From NCBI GenBank assembly GCA_942492125.1, contig CALODM010000031.1, forward strand, positions 496,001 through 560,000: DNA of 64,000 bases. Direction: 5' to 3'. Under the pieces are notes generated by a model that had not been told where the DNA came from, searched no databases, and saw nothing but the letters and a program-made list of their open reading frames with translations. The translations under genes were made by a program, and so were the position numbers. Source of the DNA: BCD1 sp942492125. Lineage in GTDB: Bacteria > Bacteroidota > Bacteroidia > Chitinophagales > Saprospiraceae. Shown here piece after piece: positions 37,692 through 47,559 of the stretch (position 1 is the first letter of the stretch; each line of letters starts with the position of its first letter).

Positions 37692-40600
37692 ATGGAAGAG
37701 ACATCAACAAAAACAAAGATCAGCCAGGTTCAAATAGGCGACGAATACTTCTACAAGATTGCTAACCACGACGCTATGCGCCCCTTTTTTATGAGCATAG
37801 TCAGTGATTCGAATCATTGGATGTTTATTGCCAGTAATGGTGGATTGTCCGCCGGACGAAAAGATGCTGAAAATGCACTATTCCCTTATTATACCCATGA
37901 CAAGATCACGGAATCAGCTGAAATAACCGGAAGTAAATCCATCTTTAGGGTAACCAAAAATGACAAATCCCAACTTTGGGAACCCTTCTCTATCAGGTAT
38001 GAAGGAAAGTATGCCATTACCAGGAATCTCTACAAAAATGTTTATGGTAATAAAGTCATCTTCGAAGAAGAAAATCACGACCTTGGATTGACCTTCCGAT
38101 ACCAGTGGAACTCAAGTGATGAATTCGGCTTTGTCAAAAAGTCAACACTGATCAATAATACCGATGAGCCGGTGCGTGTATCACTGCTGGATGGCATTCA
38201 AAACATCTTACCCTTTGGCGTTGGTAGTTATTTGCAAAACTCCACAAGTAATCTTGTCGATGCCTACAAAAGAAGCGAACTCGAAAAAAATACGGGCATT
38301 GGAATATATGCCCTGAGTGCCATCATCGTTGATAAGGCGGAACCCAGTGAAGCCTTGAAAGCCAATATCGTCTGGTCACTGGGCTTTGACCAGGCCAAAT
38401 ATCTGCTCTCTTCTTTACAACTCAACCATTTCAGAAAAAGCATTCCGATAGAAGAAGAGGTTGACGTAAAGGCCGAGAAAGGTGCCTATTTTATCAATGC
38501 GGAGGTCCAGCTGACCCCGAAAAGCGACAAAACATGGCTGATCGTCGCGGATGTCAATAAAAACCAATCCGCTCTCGCAAAAATTTCCAAAGCGATAAGC
38601 GATGATCAACAACTTGAGCAAAAAGTACTCCAGAATATTGAGGCCGGTACCCGGCATTTGATCGAACTGAATGCTGCGGCAGATGCCTTGCAGCTTACAG
38701 CAGATAAACTAAGAGATGCCAGGCATTTTTCCAATACCCTGTTTAACATCATGCGTGGGGGTATTTTTGACAACAATTACCAGATCGAAAAATGGGATTT
38801 TATCGATTACCTCTCTAAGGCCAACAGGGAAGTTTTCAAAGCTGCAGAACCTGTTATTGCAGAATTGCCGGATAATTTTTCGCTTTCGACGCTCAAAGAA
38901 ATTTCCAACCAGAGTCAGGACATGCATTTCAGAAGATTATGCCTGGAATACATGCCGCTGATGTTTAGCCGGAGGCACGGAGACCCCAGCAGGCCCTGGA
39001 ATAAATTCTCCATTAATACCCGAAGTGAAATAGACGGATCTAAGATTCTCGATTATGAAGGTAACTGGCGGGATATTTTTCAAAACTGGGAAGCCCTGGC
39101 ACATTCCTACCCTGAGTTTGTGGAAAGCATGATCCATAAGTTTTTGAATGCCTCGACTTTTGACGGATATAACCCTTACAGGATCACCAAAGGCGGTATT
39201 GACTGGGAAAAGATAGAACCGGACGACCCATGGTCCTATATCGGTTATTGGGGGGATCACCAGATAATCTATCTGTTGAAATTCCTGGAGTTTATTCAAA
39301 AACACAAGCCCGGAAGTCTTGAGGCTTATTTTGACAAAGCTATTTTTGTTTACGCCAATGTTCCTTATAAAATAAAAGCTTATGAGGATACCCTCAAAAA
39401 CCCTAAAGACACCATTGACTTTGACCTCGAAGCAGATCTGGCCATAGAGGAGCAAAGGGAAGCTTTAGGGGCTGATGGTGCTTTACTCCGAGATGAATCC
39501 GGAGCCATAATCCAGGTTAATTTCATTGAGAAAATGCTGGCCACCGTCCTGGTAAAGCTATCCAATTTTATACCTGAGGGAGGAATCTGGATGAACACCC
39601 AGCGCCCGGAATGGAATGATGCCAATAACGCCCTGGTAGGTAATGGGGTGTCTATGGTCACCTTATATTACCTGAGACGATTCCTGACATTTTTCAAAGA
39701 GATCTTTGAGGAGACGGACACGGAGGAAATTTCCCTTTCCAAAGAACTGCTCGACTTTTTTCAAAGTATCGTTGGAACCTTTGAAAAATATCAACACCTA
39801 TTGTCCGACAACATAAATGATAAAGACCGCAAACTTATACTGGATGGTCTGGGGCAGGCCGGCAGTGATTACAGGATGTCTATCTATAAAAATCCCTTCT
39901 CAGGTAAAACAGAACCTGTATTCCTGAATGATATAAGGCGATTTGTGAGCCTTGCTCTTCAGTATATTGAACATTCTATAAAAGCAAACAAGCGAAAAGA
40001 TCATTTGTATCACGCCTATAACCTGATGACTGTTAAAAACGATAAAGAGGTTTTTATCGGTTATTTGAGTGAGATGCTCGAAGGCCAGGTGGCTGTTTTG
40101 AGTTCCGGCTATCTCTCCTCGAAGGAAGCTTTGGAATTATTGGATGCATTGAAAAGCAGCAGTCTTTTCCGACCGGACCAATACAGTTATTTATTGTATC
40201 CCAATAAAGACTTACCTGGCTTTACTGCAAAGAATAACGTGCCGGAAAAAGCCGTGAACGACTCGGAATTGCTATCTCGGTTGGTAGCCGATGGCAATAT
40301 TCAGATAATCGAAAAAGACCTCAAAGGGGTTTATCATTTTAATGGCAATTTCAAAAATGCCAATGACCTCCGGGAAGCACTGGATACCCTTGGGCAAACC
40401 CATTACAATACTCTTGTTGAAAAAGACAGAGAAAAAGCGCTTCAAATCTTTGAAGAGGTCTTTAACCACAAAGCCTTTACCGGGCGTTCAGGTACCTTTT
40501 TTGGTTATGAAGGCCTGGGGTCCATCTATTGGCACATGGTGTCCAAACTACAGCTGGCCGTTCAGGAGTGTTGCCTGAAAGCTATCGAGCAAAAAGAAAG

Positions 40601-41129
40601 CGAAGAAGTTATCGGCAGACTTTTGGAACACTATTACGAGATCAACGAAGGAATTGGCGTACACAAACCACCAACCCTTTATGGTGCATTCCCAACAGAT
40701 CCTTATTCCCATACACCTGCCGGGAAAGGAGCCCAGCAACCAGGTATGACGGGACAGGTTAAAGAGGATATCTTATCGAGGTTTGGAGAGCTTGGCGTTT
40801 TTGTCAAGGACGGAAACCTTTATTTTGATCCTTGTCTGTTGAGAAAGGACGAATTCCTGAAGGAATCCCAAGTGTTTGAATATATTGATATCGAACAGGA
40901 AAAACATGAACTGCCTTTAAAAGCAGGGTCGCTGTGCTTCACTTATTGTCAGGTGCCGATCGTTTATGAGCTTTCCACAGCCAACAGTGTAGAGGTCGTA
41001 TACAAGGACAACACCACGGTCGGATTCGATTCCCTTAGCCTTGATCTAAATACGAGTCAGCAGGTATTCAACAGATCAGGCAAGGTAAAACAGATCATTG
41101 TTCAGGTTACTGAAGCATTATTGAGGTAA
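37692..41129 (+). CDS. GH94-clan beta-glucan phosphorylase (GH149/GH161-like)
   Basis: 1145 residues without a signal peptide, so cytoplasmic. An N-terminal beta-rich domain (about 1-300) precedes an alpha/alpha-barrel-type catalytic region. The catalytic-acid motif of inverting phosphorylases appears as RPEWNDANNALVGNGVSMV (compare the DWND motif of GH94). The C-terminal YSHTPAGKGAQQPGMTGQVKEDIL corresponds to the phosphate-binding QxPGMTGQ segment. The length and the neighbourhood of GH16, GH17 and GH30 point to a beta-1,3-glucan phosphorylase, the activity of families GH149 and GH161. It would convert imported beta-1,3-oligosaccharides to glucose-1-phosphate, saving one ATP per bond. The exact family needs a profile search. 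Confidence 0.78.
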   Translation: MEETSTKTKISQVQIGDEYFYKIANHDAMRPFFMSIVSDSNHWMFIASNGGLSAGRKDAENALFPYYTHDKITESAEITGSKSIFRVTKNDKSQLWEPFSIRYEGKYAITRNLYKNVYGNKVIFEEENHDLGLTFRYQWNSSDEFGFVKKSTLINNTDEPVRVSLLDGIQNILPFGVGSYLQNSTSNLVDAYKRSELEKNTGIGIYALSAIIVDKAEPSEALKANIVWSLGFDQAKYLLSSLQLNHFRKSIPIEEEVDVKAEKGAYFINAEVQLTPKSDKTWLIVADVNKNQSALAKISKAISDDQQLEQKVLQNIEAGTRHLIELNAAADALQLTADKLRDARHFSNTLFNIMRGGIFDNNYQIEKWDFIDYLSKANREVFKAAEPVIAELPDNFSLSTLKEISNQSQDMHFRRLCLEYMPLMFSRRHGDPSRPWNKFSINTRSEIDGSKILDYEGNWRDIFQNWEALAHSYPEFVESMIHKFLNASTFDGYNPYRITKGGIDWEKIEPDDPWSYIGYWGDHQIIYLLKFLEFIQKHKPGSLEAYFDKAIFVYANVPYKIKAYEDTLKNPKDTIDFDLEADLAIEEQREALGADGALLRDESGAIIQVNFIEKMLATVLVKLSNFIPEGGIWMNTQRPEWNDANNALVGNGVSMVTLYYLRRFLTFFKEIFEETDTEEISLSKELLDFFQSIVGTFEKYQHLLSDNINDKDRKLILDGLGQAGSDYRMSIYKNPFSGKTEPVFLNDIRRFVSLALQYIEHSIKANKRKDHLYHAYNLMTVKNDKEVFIGYLSEMLEGQVAVLSSGYLSSKEALELLDALKSSSLFRPDQYSYLLYPNKDLPGFTAKNNVPEKAVNDSELLSRLVADGNIQIIEKDLKGVYHFNGNFKNANDLREALDTLGQTHYNTLVEKDREKALQIFEEVFNHKAFTGRSGTFFGYEGLGSIYWHMVSKLQLAVQECCLKAIEQKESEEVIGRLLEHYYEINEGIGVHKPPTLYGAFPTDPYSHTPAGKGAQQPGMTGQVKEDILSRFGELGVFVKDGNLYFDPCLLRKDEFLKESQVFEYIDIEQEKHELPLKAGSLCFTYCQVPIVYELSTANSVEVVYKDNTTVGFDSLSLDLNTSQQVFNRSGKVKQIIVQVTEALLR

Positions 41130-41188
41130 AACAGAATCCGTTTCTTCAAAAGCTAAAAAATGCCAAGAAAACATTAAAAATAAAACTT

Positions 41189-42451
41189 ATGAAATCAGGC
41201 CTTAAAGTATTGTTTGCTCTAGGGGTCTTTTTGCTGATATTTTCCTGCAACAGCAAAGAGGCTGCAAAAGAATTAACAGCCAGTGATATTCTGGGAAACC
41301 CTGAATATCAGGCTATTTCATATGGCGGATACCGCCAGAATACCCGGGATATTCAACCTACCATTGCAGAATTAAAGGAAGATATGGAAATCCTTGCTGC
41401 TATGGATGTCAAAATCCTCCGCACTTACAACACCCACCTGGCCCAAGCTTCCAATTTACTGGAGGCAATTCATCAGTTAAAAAAGGAAGATCCTAATTTC
41501 GAAATGTATGTGATGTTAGGGGCGTGGATTAACTGTAAAGATGCATTTACAGCCTCTCCCAACCACGATGAAGAGGATGCTGAAGCCAATGCCGCCGAAA
41601 TTCAAAGGGCTGTTGATATGGCCAAAAAATATCCGGACATTGTCAAGGTAATCGCTGTAGGTAATGAAGCCATGGTGAAATGGGCAGCCAGTTATTTTGT
41701 GCAACCAGGAGTAATTCTTAAATGGGTCAATCACTTACAACAATTAAAAGCAACCGGTGAATTACCAAAAGATCTTTGGATCACCAGTTCCGATAATTTT
41801 GCTTCCTGGGGCGGCGGAGATGTATTATACCATGTCGAAGATCTGGAAAAATTGATCAAAGCAGTGGATTATATTTCCTTGCACACTTACCCTATGCACG
41901 ATACCCATTATAATCCTGATTTTTGGGGAGTCTTCGAACATGAAACATCCTTTTCAGATTTGGAAATAATTGACAAAGCCATGGAGCGCGCCAAATTCTA
42001 TGCAATTGCTCAGTATCAGCAGACGCTGAAATACGTCAATAGCCTCGGTGCAGACAAACCCATTCATATTGGTGAAACGGGATGGGCCTCTTACTCAAAT
42101 GGCCACTATGGGCCGGAAGGTTCCAAAGCTACCGATGAATACAAGGAGGCTTTGTATTACCATTTGATCAGAGAATGGACAAACGATCAAGGCATTTCCT
42201 GTTTTTACTTTGAAGCTTTTGATGAAACCTGGAAGGACGCCCAAAACCCGGGTGGATCAGAAAACCACTTTGGCCTTTTTACCATCGATGGAAAAGCCAA
42301 ATATGCTTTGTGGGACCTTGTGGACCAGGGGGTCTTTGAAGGTCTTAACAGAAATGGAAAACCCATTTCTAAAACATATGATGGCAATAAAGAAGCGTTA
42401 CTCAAAGATGTTATGGTACCTGCGGTAAAAGTATTTGATGTGGCACATTAA
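41189..42451 (+). CDS. GH17 beta-1,3-glucanase-type lipoprotein
   Basis: 420 residues. Lipobox LIFSC with Cys20. The GH17 acid/base is Glu160 in IAVGNEAMVKW and the nucleophile is Glu296 in IHIGETGWAS; the SLHTYPM segment is also characteristic. GH17 enzymes hydrolyse beta-1,3-glucan or transfer glucanosyl chains. As a lipoprotein in this locus it should act in the periplasm or at the surface. Residues LRTYNTHLAQ near 77 fit the family core. It is 59 bases after the phosphorylase gene and 18 bases before the GH30 gene. Two further GH17 genes downstream lack signal peptides. Confidence 0.92.
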   Translation: MKSGLKVLFALGVFLLIFSCNSKEAAKELTASDILGNPEYQAISYGGYRQNTRDIQPTIAELKEDMEILAAMDVKILRTYNTHLAQASNLLEAIHQLKKEDPNFEMYVMLGAWINCKDAFTASPNHDEEDAEANAAEIQRAVDMAKKYPDIVKVIAVGNEAMVKWAASYFVQPGVILKWVNHLQQLKATGELPKDLWITSSDNFASWGGGDVLYHVEDLEKLIKAVDYISLHTYPMHDTHYNPDFWGVFEHETSFSDLEIIDKAMERAKFYAIAQYQQTLKYVNSLGADKPIHIGETGWASYSNGHYGPEGSKATDEYKEALYYHLIREWTNDQGISCFYFEAFDETWKDAQNPGGSENHFGLFTIDGKAKYALWDLVDQGVFEGLNRNGKPISKTYDGNKEALLKDVMVPAVKVFDVAH

Positions 42452-42469
42452 ATTTTAAAATCTTTAAAC

Positions 42470-43963
42470 ATGAAGACATTAATAAAGGGTAGTTTTATTT
42501 TATCTTTAGTATTTATGCTCAGTGCCTGTAACTCAGAAAATAAATTAGCCGTTGAAGTTTATGAAACTTCGGCCAACGGCAATAAGCTTCAAAAATTAAT
42601 GGAATTTGCAGGCGGAGACAGCGTCGCAGTGATCAAACTGTTGCCGGAAGAAAAGTTCCAGACCATTACCGGTTTTGGCGGTTCTTTTACGGAGGCTTCC
42701 GCTTCTCTTTTGAACAGGTTAAGCCAGGAAAACAGGGACAGGATTCTGGAGGCTTATTTTGGGGAAACCGGAGCTAAATACTCGCTGACACGTACACACA
42801 TGAATTCATGTGATTTTTCCCTGAGCAATTATTCTTATGCTCCGGTGGAAGGGGACAAGGAATTGAAGAGCTTTTCCATAGAGGAAGATCGCGATGATCT
42901 CATTCCCATGATAAAGGACGCCATGGCGGTATCCAAAGACGGGTTTAAGATCATGTCCTCTCCATGGACAGCGCCTCCCTGGATGAAAGATAATAATGAT
43001 TGGCGGGGCGGTAAATTATTACCCGAATACTATGATACCTGGGCGTTGTTTTTCTCAAAATATATCGATGCCTATAAAGCTGAGGGTATCGATATTTGGG
43101 GCTTTACGGTAGAAAATGAACCCCTGGGTAACAACAACAACTGGGAGAGCATGCACTTTAATGCCGAGGAGATGACTGAATTTGTCAAAAACCACCTGGG
43201 GCCTAAACTGGAATCCGATGGGCATGATGTAAAAATTCTTGGCTATGATCAAAATCGTGGCGAAGAATTGAAGGAATGGGCACGGGTAATGTATAAAGAT
43301 GAAGCCTCGTCCAAATATTATGACGGCATGGCCATTCACTGGTATGCCAGTACCTACGACTGGTTTCCCGAGTCGCTGCAGTTTGCGCACAATGCCGCTC
43401 CGGACAAATACCTCATTCAGTCGGAAGCCTGTGTTGATGCTGAGGTACCTGTCTGGCAGGATGATGCCTGGTACTGGTCAAAAGAAGCTACCGATTGGGG
43501 ATGGGACTGGGCGCCGGAACAGGATAAATATCTGCATCCAAAATATGTACCCGTTTACAGGTACGCCCGGGATATCATTGGCTGTCTCAACAACTGGGTG
43601 GACGGTTGGGTGGATTGGAATATGGTACTGGACACACAGGGTGGCCCCAACTGGTTTAAAAACTGGTGTGTGGCCCCTGTAATTGTTGATCCTGAAAAAG
43701 ATGAGGTGTATTTCACCCCCATTTATTATACCCTCGCCCACTTCAGTAAATATATCAGGCCGGGAGCTAAAAGGATAGGTTTTGAAAATACGAATGATTC
43801 CTTGATGGTCACCGCCGTAGAAAACACGGACAATATCGTTGTCATTGTCTTTAACCAGGATATGGAAAGCAAACCTTTTTCCATCACTTTGGGAGATAAA
43901 ATGGTCGACCTCAATATAAGTGGTCAGGCAATCCAAACAATTTTGATCCCGACTACCGAATAA
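42470..43963 (+). CDS. GH30 glucanase-type lipoprotein
   Basis: 497 residues. Lipobox MLSAC with Cys20. The GH30 (alpha/beta)8 barrel and C-terminal beta-sandwich (about 440-497) are present. The acid/base is Glu217 in GFTVENEP and the nucleophile is Glu319 in LIQSEA. The TGFGGSFTEASA and SSPWTAPPWMKDN motifs are typical of the glucosylceramidase/beta-1,6-glucanase branch (subfamilies 1 and 3). In a locus for laminarin-like glucan it would remove beta-1,6 branches; this specificity is inferred from context. Directly follows the GH17 lipoprotein gene (18-base gap). Confidence 0.92.
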   Translation: MKTLIKGSFILSLVFMLSACNSENKLAVEVYETSANGNKLQKLMEFAGGDSVAVIKLLPEEKFQTITGFGGSFTEASASLLNRLSQENRDRILEAYFGETGAKYSLTRTHMNSCDFSLSNYSYAPVEGDKELKSFSIEEDRDDLIPMIKDAMAVSKDGFKIMSSPWTAPPWMKDNNDWRGGKLLPEYYDTWALFFSKYIDAYKAEGIDIWGFTVENEPLGNNNNWESMHFNAEEMTEFVKNHLGPKLESDGHDVKILGYDQNRGEELKEWARVMYKDEASSKYYDGMAIHWYASTYDWFPESLQFAHNAAPDKYLIQSEACVDAEVPVWQDDAWYWSKEATDWGWDWAPEQDKYLHPKYVPVYRYARDIIGCLNNWVDGWVDWNMVLDTQGGPNWFKNWCVAPVIVDPEKDEVYFTPIYYTLAHFSKYIRPGAKRIGFENTNDSLMVTAVENTDNIVVIVFNQDMESKPFSITLGDKMVDLNISGQAIQTILIPTTE

Positions 43964-44008
43964 GAATTAAGGAATAATATCAAATTAGAATCAAATAAAA
44001 AGATAACT

Positions 44009-45439
44009 ATGTCTAAGTATACTACCGCTGCAAAAGATAGAGTCCCTATGGTACAAAAGGCCGCCTTTGGTGCCGGACACCTGGTGAATAACTTATTGCC
44101 GGGAGCTTTAGGAATATTCATGTTCTTTTTACTTACCGCCTTTGGAATGGATCCATTCTTAGCGGGTTTATTGGGTGGGTTACCAAGATTATTTGACGCC
44201 ATTACCGACCCGATCATGGGGTTCATTTCGGATAATACTAAGTCGAGGTTCGGCCGCAGGAGGCCTTATATTTTTGCCGGAGCTATTTTAAGTGGGGTTT
44301 TATTCGCTGTGCTTTGGCAGCTTGACCCGGAGAATTCACAAGCCTATAATTTCTGGTACTTTCTCATTCTTTCAATGGTATATTTAATTGGAAATACGAT
44401 TTTTTCTACCCCATTGATCGGCCTGGGTTATGAAATGACCTCTGATTATAATGAGCGTACCCGATTGATGGCCTTTTCACAAATCGTAGGTCAAATTGCC
44501 TGGATGATTGTTCCCTGGTTCTGGGTACTTATCGCCAATCCAAACCTGTTTGAATCACAAGCCGTAGGTGTTCGCCGACTTTCCATTATTGTTGGGGCAA
44601 TCTGTATCGTTCTGGGTGTCTTACCTGCCATTTTCTGTAAAGGTCTTGATGCTTCTCACATGGAGAACAGAAAAGAAATTAAATTGAGCACATTGTTCTC
44701 CAATTTGAAGGACCTCTTCCAGGGTATTGCCCAGGTTTCCAAAAATATACCCTTCGTACGCCTCTGTGGAGCCACTTTCCTGGTCTTCAACGGTTTCCAG
44801 ATGGTAGCATCTTTTAGTTATTTCATCATTGTCTTTTACATGTTCAACGGTGACTACGGTCTGGCAGGAAACTGGCCTGCATGGTTTTCAACAGTAAGTG
44901 CATTTATTACGGCATTTTTGGTTATCCCGGTGATTACAGCTATGGCCAATAAATGGGGAAAACGCAAAGCCTTCATCATTTCCACGGTAATTTCCATCGT
45001 GGGATATGCCCTAAAATGGTACGGCTTTAATCCAGATAACCCATGGTTGATTTTCATGCCTATTCCATTAATGGCCTTTGGAATCGGAGGATTATTCACC
45101 TTGATGATGAGTATGACTGCGGATGTCTGTGACCTGGATGAATTGTACAATGGTATGCCTCGAAAAGAAGGTACTTTTGGTGCTATATATTGGTGGATGG
45201 TGAAATTGGGTCAAGCTATTGCCCTGGTATTGGGTGGTTTGGTCTTAAAAGTGGTTGGATTTGATCAAAACGCAGCTACCCAAACCGTTGAAACCATAAC
45301 CAGGTTACGCTTGGCGGATATTATTATTCCTTCCCTTACTGCAGGATTGGCTATTTGGGTTATGTGGAAATATGACCTTACAGAAGAACGCGCCAGGGAG
45401 ATCAAAGCGGAGTTGGTGGAACGTCGGGGTGAATTGTAA
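44009..45439 (+). CDS. GPH-family sugar:cation symporter (MFS)
   Basis: 476 residues with about 12 transmembrane helices. Family features are PRLFDAITDPIMGFISDNTKSRFGRRRPYI after TM2 (seen as the DAxTDP and RFGRRRP motifs) and DELYNGMPRKEGTFGAIYWWMVKLG in the C-terminal half. GPH members move glycosides, pentosides and oligosaccharides with sodium or protons. Together with the sugar porter upstream, the locus has two inner-membrane uptake routes. The pairing with cytoplasmic GH17 and phosphorylase genes suggests it brings in beta-gluco-oligosaccharides. Cotranscription with the GH30 gene is likely (45-base gap). Confidence 0.9.
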   Translation: MSKYTTAAKDRVPMVQKAAFGAGHLVNNLLPGALGIFMFFLLTAFGMDPFLAGLLGGLPRLFDAITDPIMGFISDNTKSRFGRRRPYIFAGAILSGVLFAVLWQLDPENSQAYNFWYFLILSMVYLIGNTIFSTPLIGLGYEMTSDYNERTRLMAFSQIVGQIAWMIVPWFWVLIANPNLFESQAVGVRRLSIIVGAICIVLGVLPAIFCKGLDASHMENRKEIKLSTLFSNLKDLFQGIAQVSKNIPFVRLCGATFLVFNGFQMVASFSYFIIVFYMFNGDYGLAGNWPAWFSTVSAFITAFLVIPVITAMANKWGKRKAFIISTVISIVGYALKWYGFNPDNPWLIFMPIPLMAFGIGGLFTLMMSMTADVCDLDELYNGMPRKEGTFGAIYWWMVKLGQAIALVLGGLVLKVVGFDQNAATQTVETITRLRLADIIIPSLTAGLAIWVMWKYDLTEERAREIKAELVERRGEL

Positions 45440-45517
45440 ATTAATTTCTAAATAAGTAACTTAAACTAAAAAGCAATCAGTTAAAGATTGGTTGTATTGA
45501 ATAAAAATAGTAAGCAT

Positions 45518-46402
45518 ATGTCTTTCAGACCAGATAAAAAATTAGCTCTTACAGGATTGGATTTTTCGACCAAAACACCTGAAGAAATTCAAGACTTGTT
45601 TCGGCAGGTACTCAATAATGGCATGCACGGATTGTGTTTCAGCGCATACATTGAAGGTCAAAAACCGGGAGATAAATTAAGTGAAGCCCAGGTTAGAAGA
45701 AGGATGGCCATTATCGCGCCATATACCAAGTGGATCCGCTCCTTTTCCTGCATTGAAGGCAATGAATTGATTCCCAGGATCGCCCACGAATTTGGATTAA
45801 AAACCCTGGTAGGTGCCTGGTTGGGGGATGACAAAGAAAAAAATGAGGAAGAAATAGCAGGATTGATCCAATTGGCCAAGGACGGCTATGTAGATGTAGC
45901 TGCTGTAGGCAATGAAGTTTTATACCGTAAAGATCTTACGGAAGATGAGCTTCTCGAATATATCCACCGGGTAAAAAAAGCCATCCCCGGTATTGAAGTT
46001 GGTTATGTAGATGCCTATTATGAATTCAGTGCGTGTCCCCGGATCACCGAGGCCTGCGATGTTATCCTGGCGAATTGTTACCCCTATTGGGAAGGCTGTC
46101 ATATGGACTATTCTCTTGTGTATATGAAACAAATGTATAACCAGGCCGTACATGCTGGTAATGGTAAAAAAGTTATCATTACAGAAACAGGATGGCCAAG
46201 CGAGGGAAGTAATTGTAAAGCTGCCAGCCCTTCCAAAGATAATGCCATCAAATACTTCATCAATGCCCAGCAATGGTCAGAAGAAGAGGATATCGAAATT
46301 TTTTACTTCACCTCTTTTGATGAATCCTGGAAAGTAGGCTCCGAAGGTGACGTCGGTGCCTATTGGGGATTGTGGGATAAAGACGAAAAGCTGAAATTCT
46401 AA
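45518..46402 (+). CDS. GH17-family protein, cytoplasmic (paralogue 1)
   Basis: 294 residues from the ATG at 45518, which follows an A-rich leader. An in-frame TTG at 45488 would add 10 residues (MVVLNKNSKH) and is less likely. It has no signal peptide. The GH17 acid/base is in AAVGNEVLYR and the nucleophile in IITETGWPSEG. The central segment GYVDAYYEFS replaces the usual HTYP segment. It lies 78 bases after the GPH transporter. A cytoplasmic beta-1,3-glucanase or glucanosyltransferase is unusual; it could process imported oligosaccharides together with the phosphorylase. Confidence 0.87.
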   Translation: MSFRPDKKLALTGLDFSTKTPEEIQDLFRQVLNNGMHGLCFSAYIEGQKPGDKLSEAQVRRRMAIIAPYTKWIRSFSCIEGNELIPRIAHEFGLKTLVGAWLGDDKEKNEEEIAGLIQLAKDGYVDVAAVGNEVLYRKDLTEDELLEYIHRVKKAIPGIEVGYVDAYYEFSACPRITEACDVILANCYPYWEGCHMDYSLVYMKQMYNQAVHAGNGKKVIITETGWPSEGSNCKAASPSKDNAIKYFINAQQWSEEEDIEIFYFTSFDESWKVGSEGDVGAYWGLWDKDEKLKF

Positions 46403-46618
46403 AACAAAGCAGTAGCTTAAACGTTTTTAGAATGGAAAAACTTTATCCAGTTATTACGGATATTTGATTTTTTTGAGCTGGAGGAAAGGAAAATGGAAGA
46501 GCGGAAAATTATGCCACTTTTCCATTTTTCATTTTTCCTGAACACCTCAATTATCTAAGAGTGATTGGATAATTCGTGGAAAAAACCAAACTAGAACACC
46601 ATTAAAAGAACACGTTAA

Positions 46619-47554
46619 ATGACAAAATCTGAAAAAATTTCCTTTCCATACGGAAGAGCAATATGTTATTCCGGCTTTAGGGAAGGTCAATACCCGGGAG
46701 GCCTCTTTCCTACTTACGACCAGGTTAAAGAAGATCTCCTGATACTTCAACATCATTGGAAATACCTGCGTTTATACGATTGCGATCCGCATGCCGAAAC
46801 CGTTTTGGAGGTTATCCGAAATGAAAAGCTTGATTTTCAAGTAATGCTCGGTGCATATATCGTAGCCGAAATGAATAATTTTGGCTGCCCCTGGGGAGGA
46901 GGTGTTTACCCTGAAAAGGAATTAGAGCTCAACAGGGTGCAGAACCTTAAACGCATTCATAAACTCATTGCCCTGGCTAATCAGTACGAGGACATCATTT
47001 GTTCGCTCTCGGCCGGTAATGAAGCCTGTGTAGACTGGACCGACCATTATGTACCTGTTGATCATGTAATTGAATATGTGAAATTGATAAAAGCTGGTGC
47101 CAGACAACCTGTTACATTTTGTGAAAACTACGTTCCCTGGCTCACCAAATTAAAGCCATTGGCTGAGGTGGTTGACTTCATTTCCATACACACCTATCCG
47201 GTTTGGGAATACAAACACATTCATGAAGCAATGGAGTACACCAAAGAAAACTACTACGCTGTCGCGGATAAATATCCGGACAAACTGGTAGTGATTACCG
47301 AAGCCGGCTGGGCCACCAACTCCAATGGACGCGGTATCGACCCGCAAAACGTCAGCGAAAAGCAACAAAGCATTTACCTGAATGATTTGTTGGAATGGAC
47401 TGACAAAGATGAAATCATAACCTATGTCTTTGAAGCTTTTGACGAGCCCTGGAAAGGTTCACCGGAACCCTTGGAACCTGAGAAACACTGGGGTATTTTC
47501 AAGGTAGACAGAACGCCTAAGTTAGTGGTGCAGGATTTGCATGTGGCGGTTTAA
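46619..47554 (+). CDS. GH17-family protein, cytoplasmic (paralogue 2)
   Basis: 311 residues with no signal peptide. GH17 motifs: acid/base Glu in SLSAGNEACVDW, SIHTYPVWEYKH, and nucleophile Glu in VVITEAGWATNS. It opens SFPYGRAICYSGFREGQYPGG, closer to the lipoprotein GH17 (YGGYRQNTRDIQP) than to paralogue 1. The 216-base spacer before it has no gene but an imperfect AT-rich dyad. It is the last gene of the plus-strand glucan run before palindrome B. Role as for paralogue 1; a division of labour between hydrolysis and transglycosylation is possible but not shown. Confidence 0.88.
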   Translation: MTKSEKISFPYGRAICYSGFREGQYPGGLFPTYDQVKEDLLILQHHWKYLRLYDCDPHAETVLEVIRNEKLDFQVMLGAYIVAEMNNFGCPWGGGVYPEKELELNRVQNLKRIHKLIALANQYEDIICSLSAGNEACVDWTDHYVPVDHVIEYVKLIKAGARQPVTFCENYVPWLTKLKPLAEVVDFISIHTYPVWEYKHIHEAMEYTKENYYAVADKYPDKLVVITEAGWATNSNGRGIDPQNVSEKQQSIYLNDLLEWTDKDEIITYVFEAFDEPWKGSPEPLEPEKHWGIFKVDRTPKLVVQDLHVAV

Positions 47555-47559
47555 ATTTT

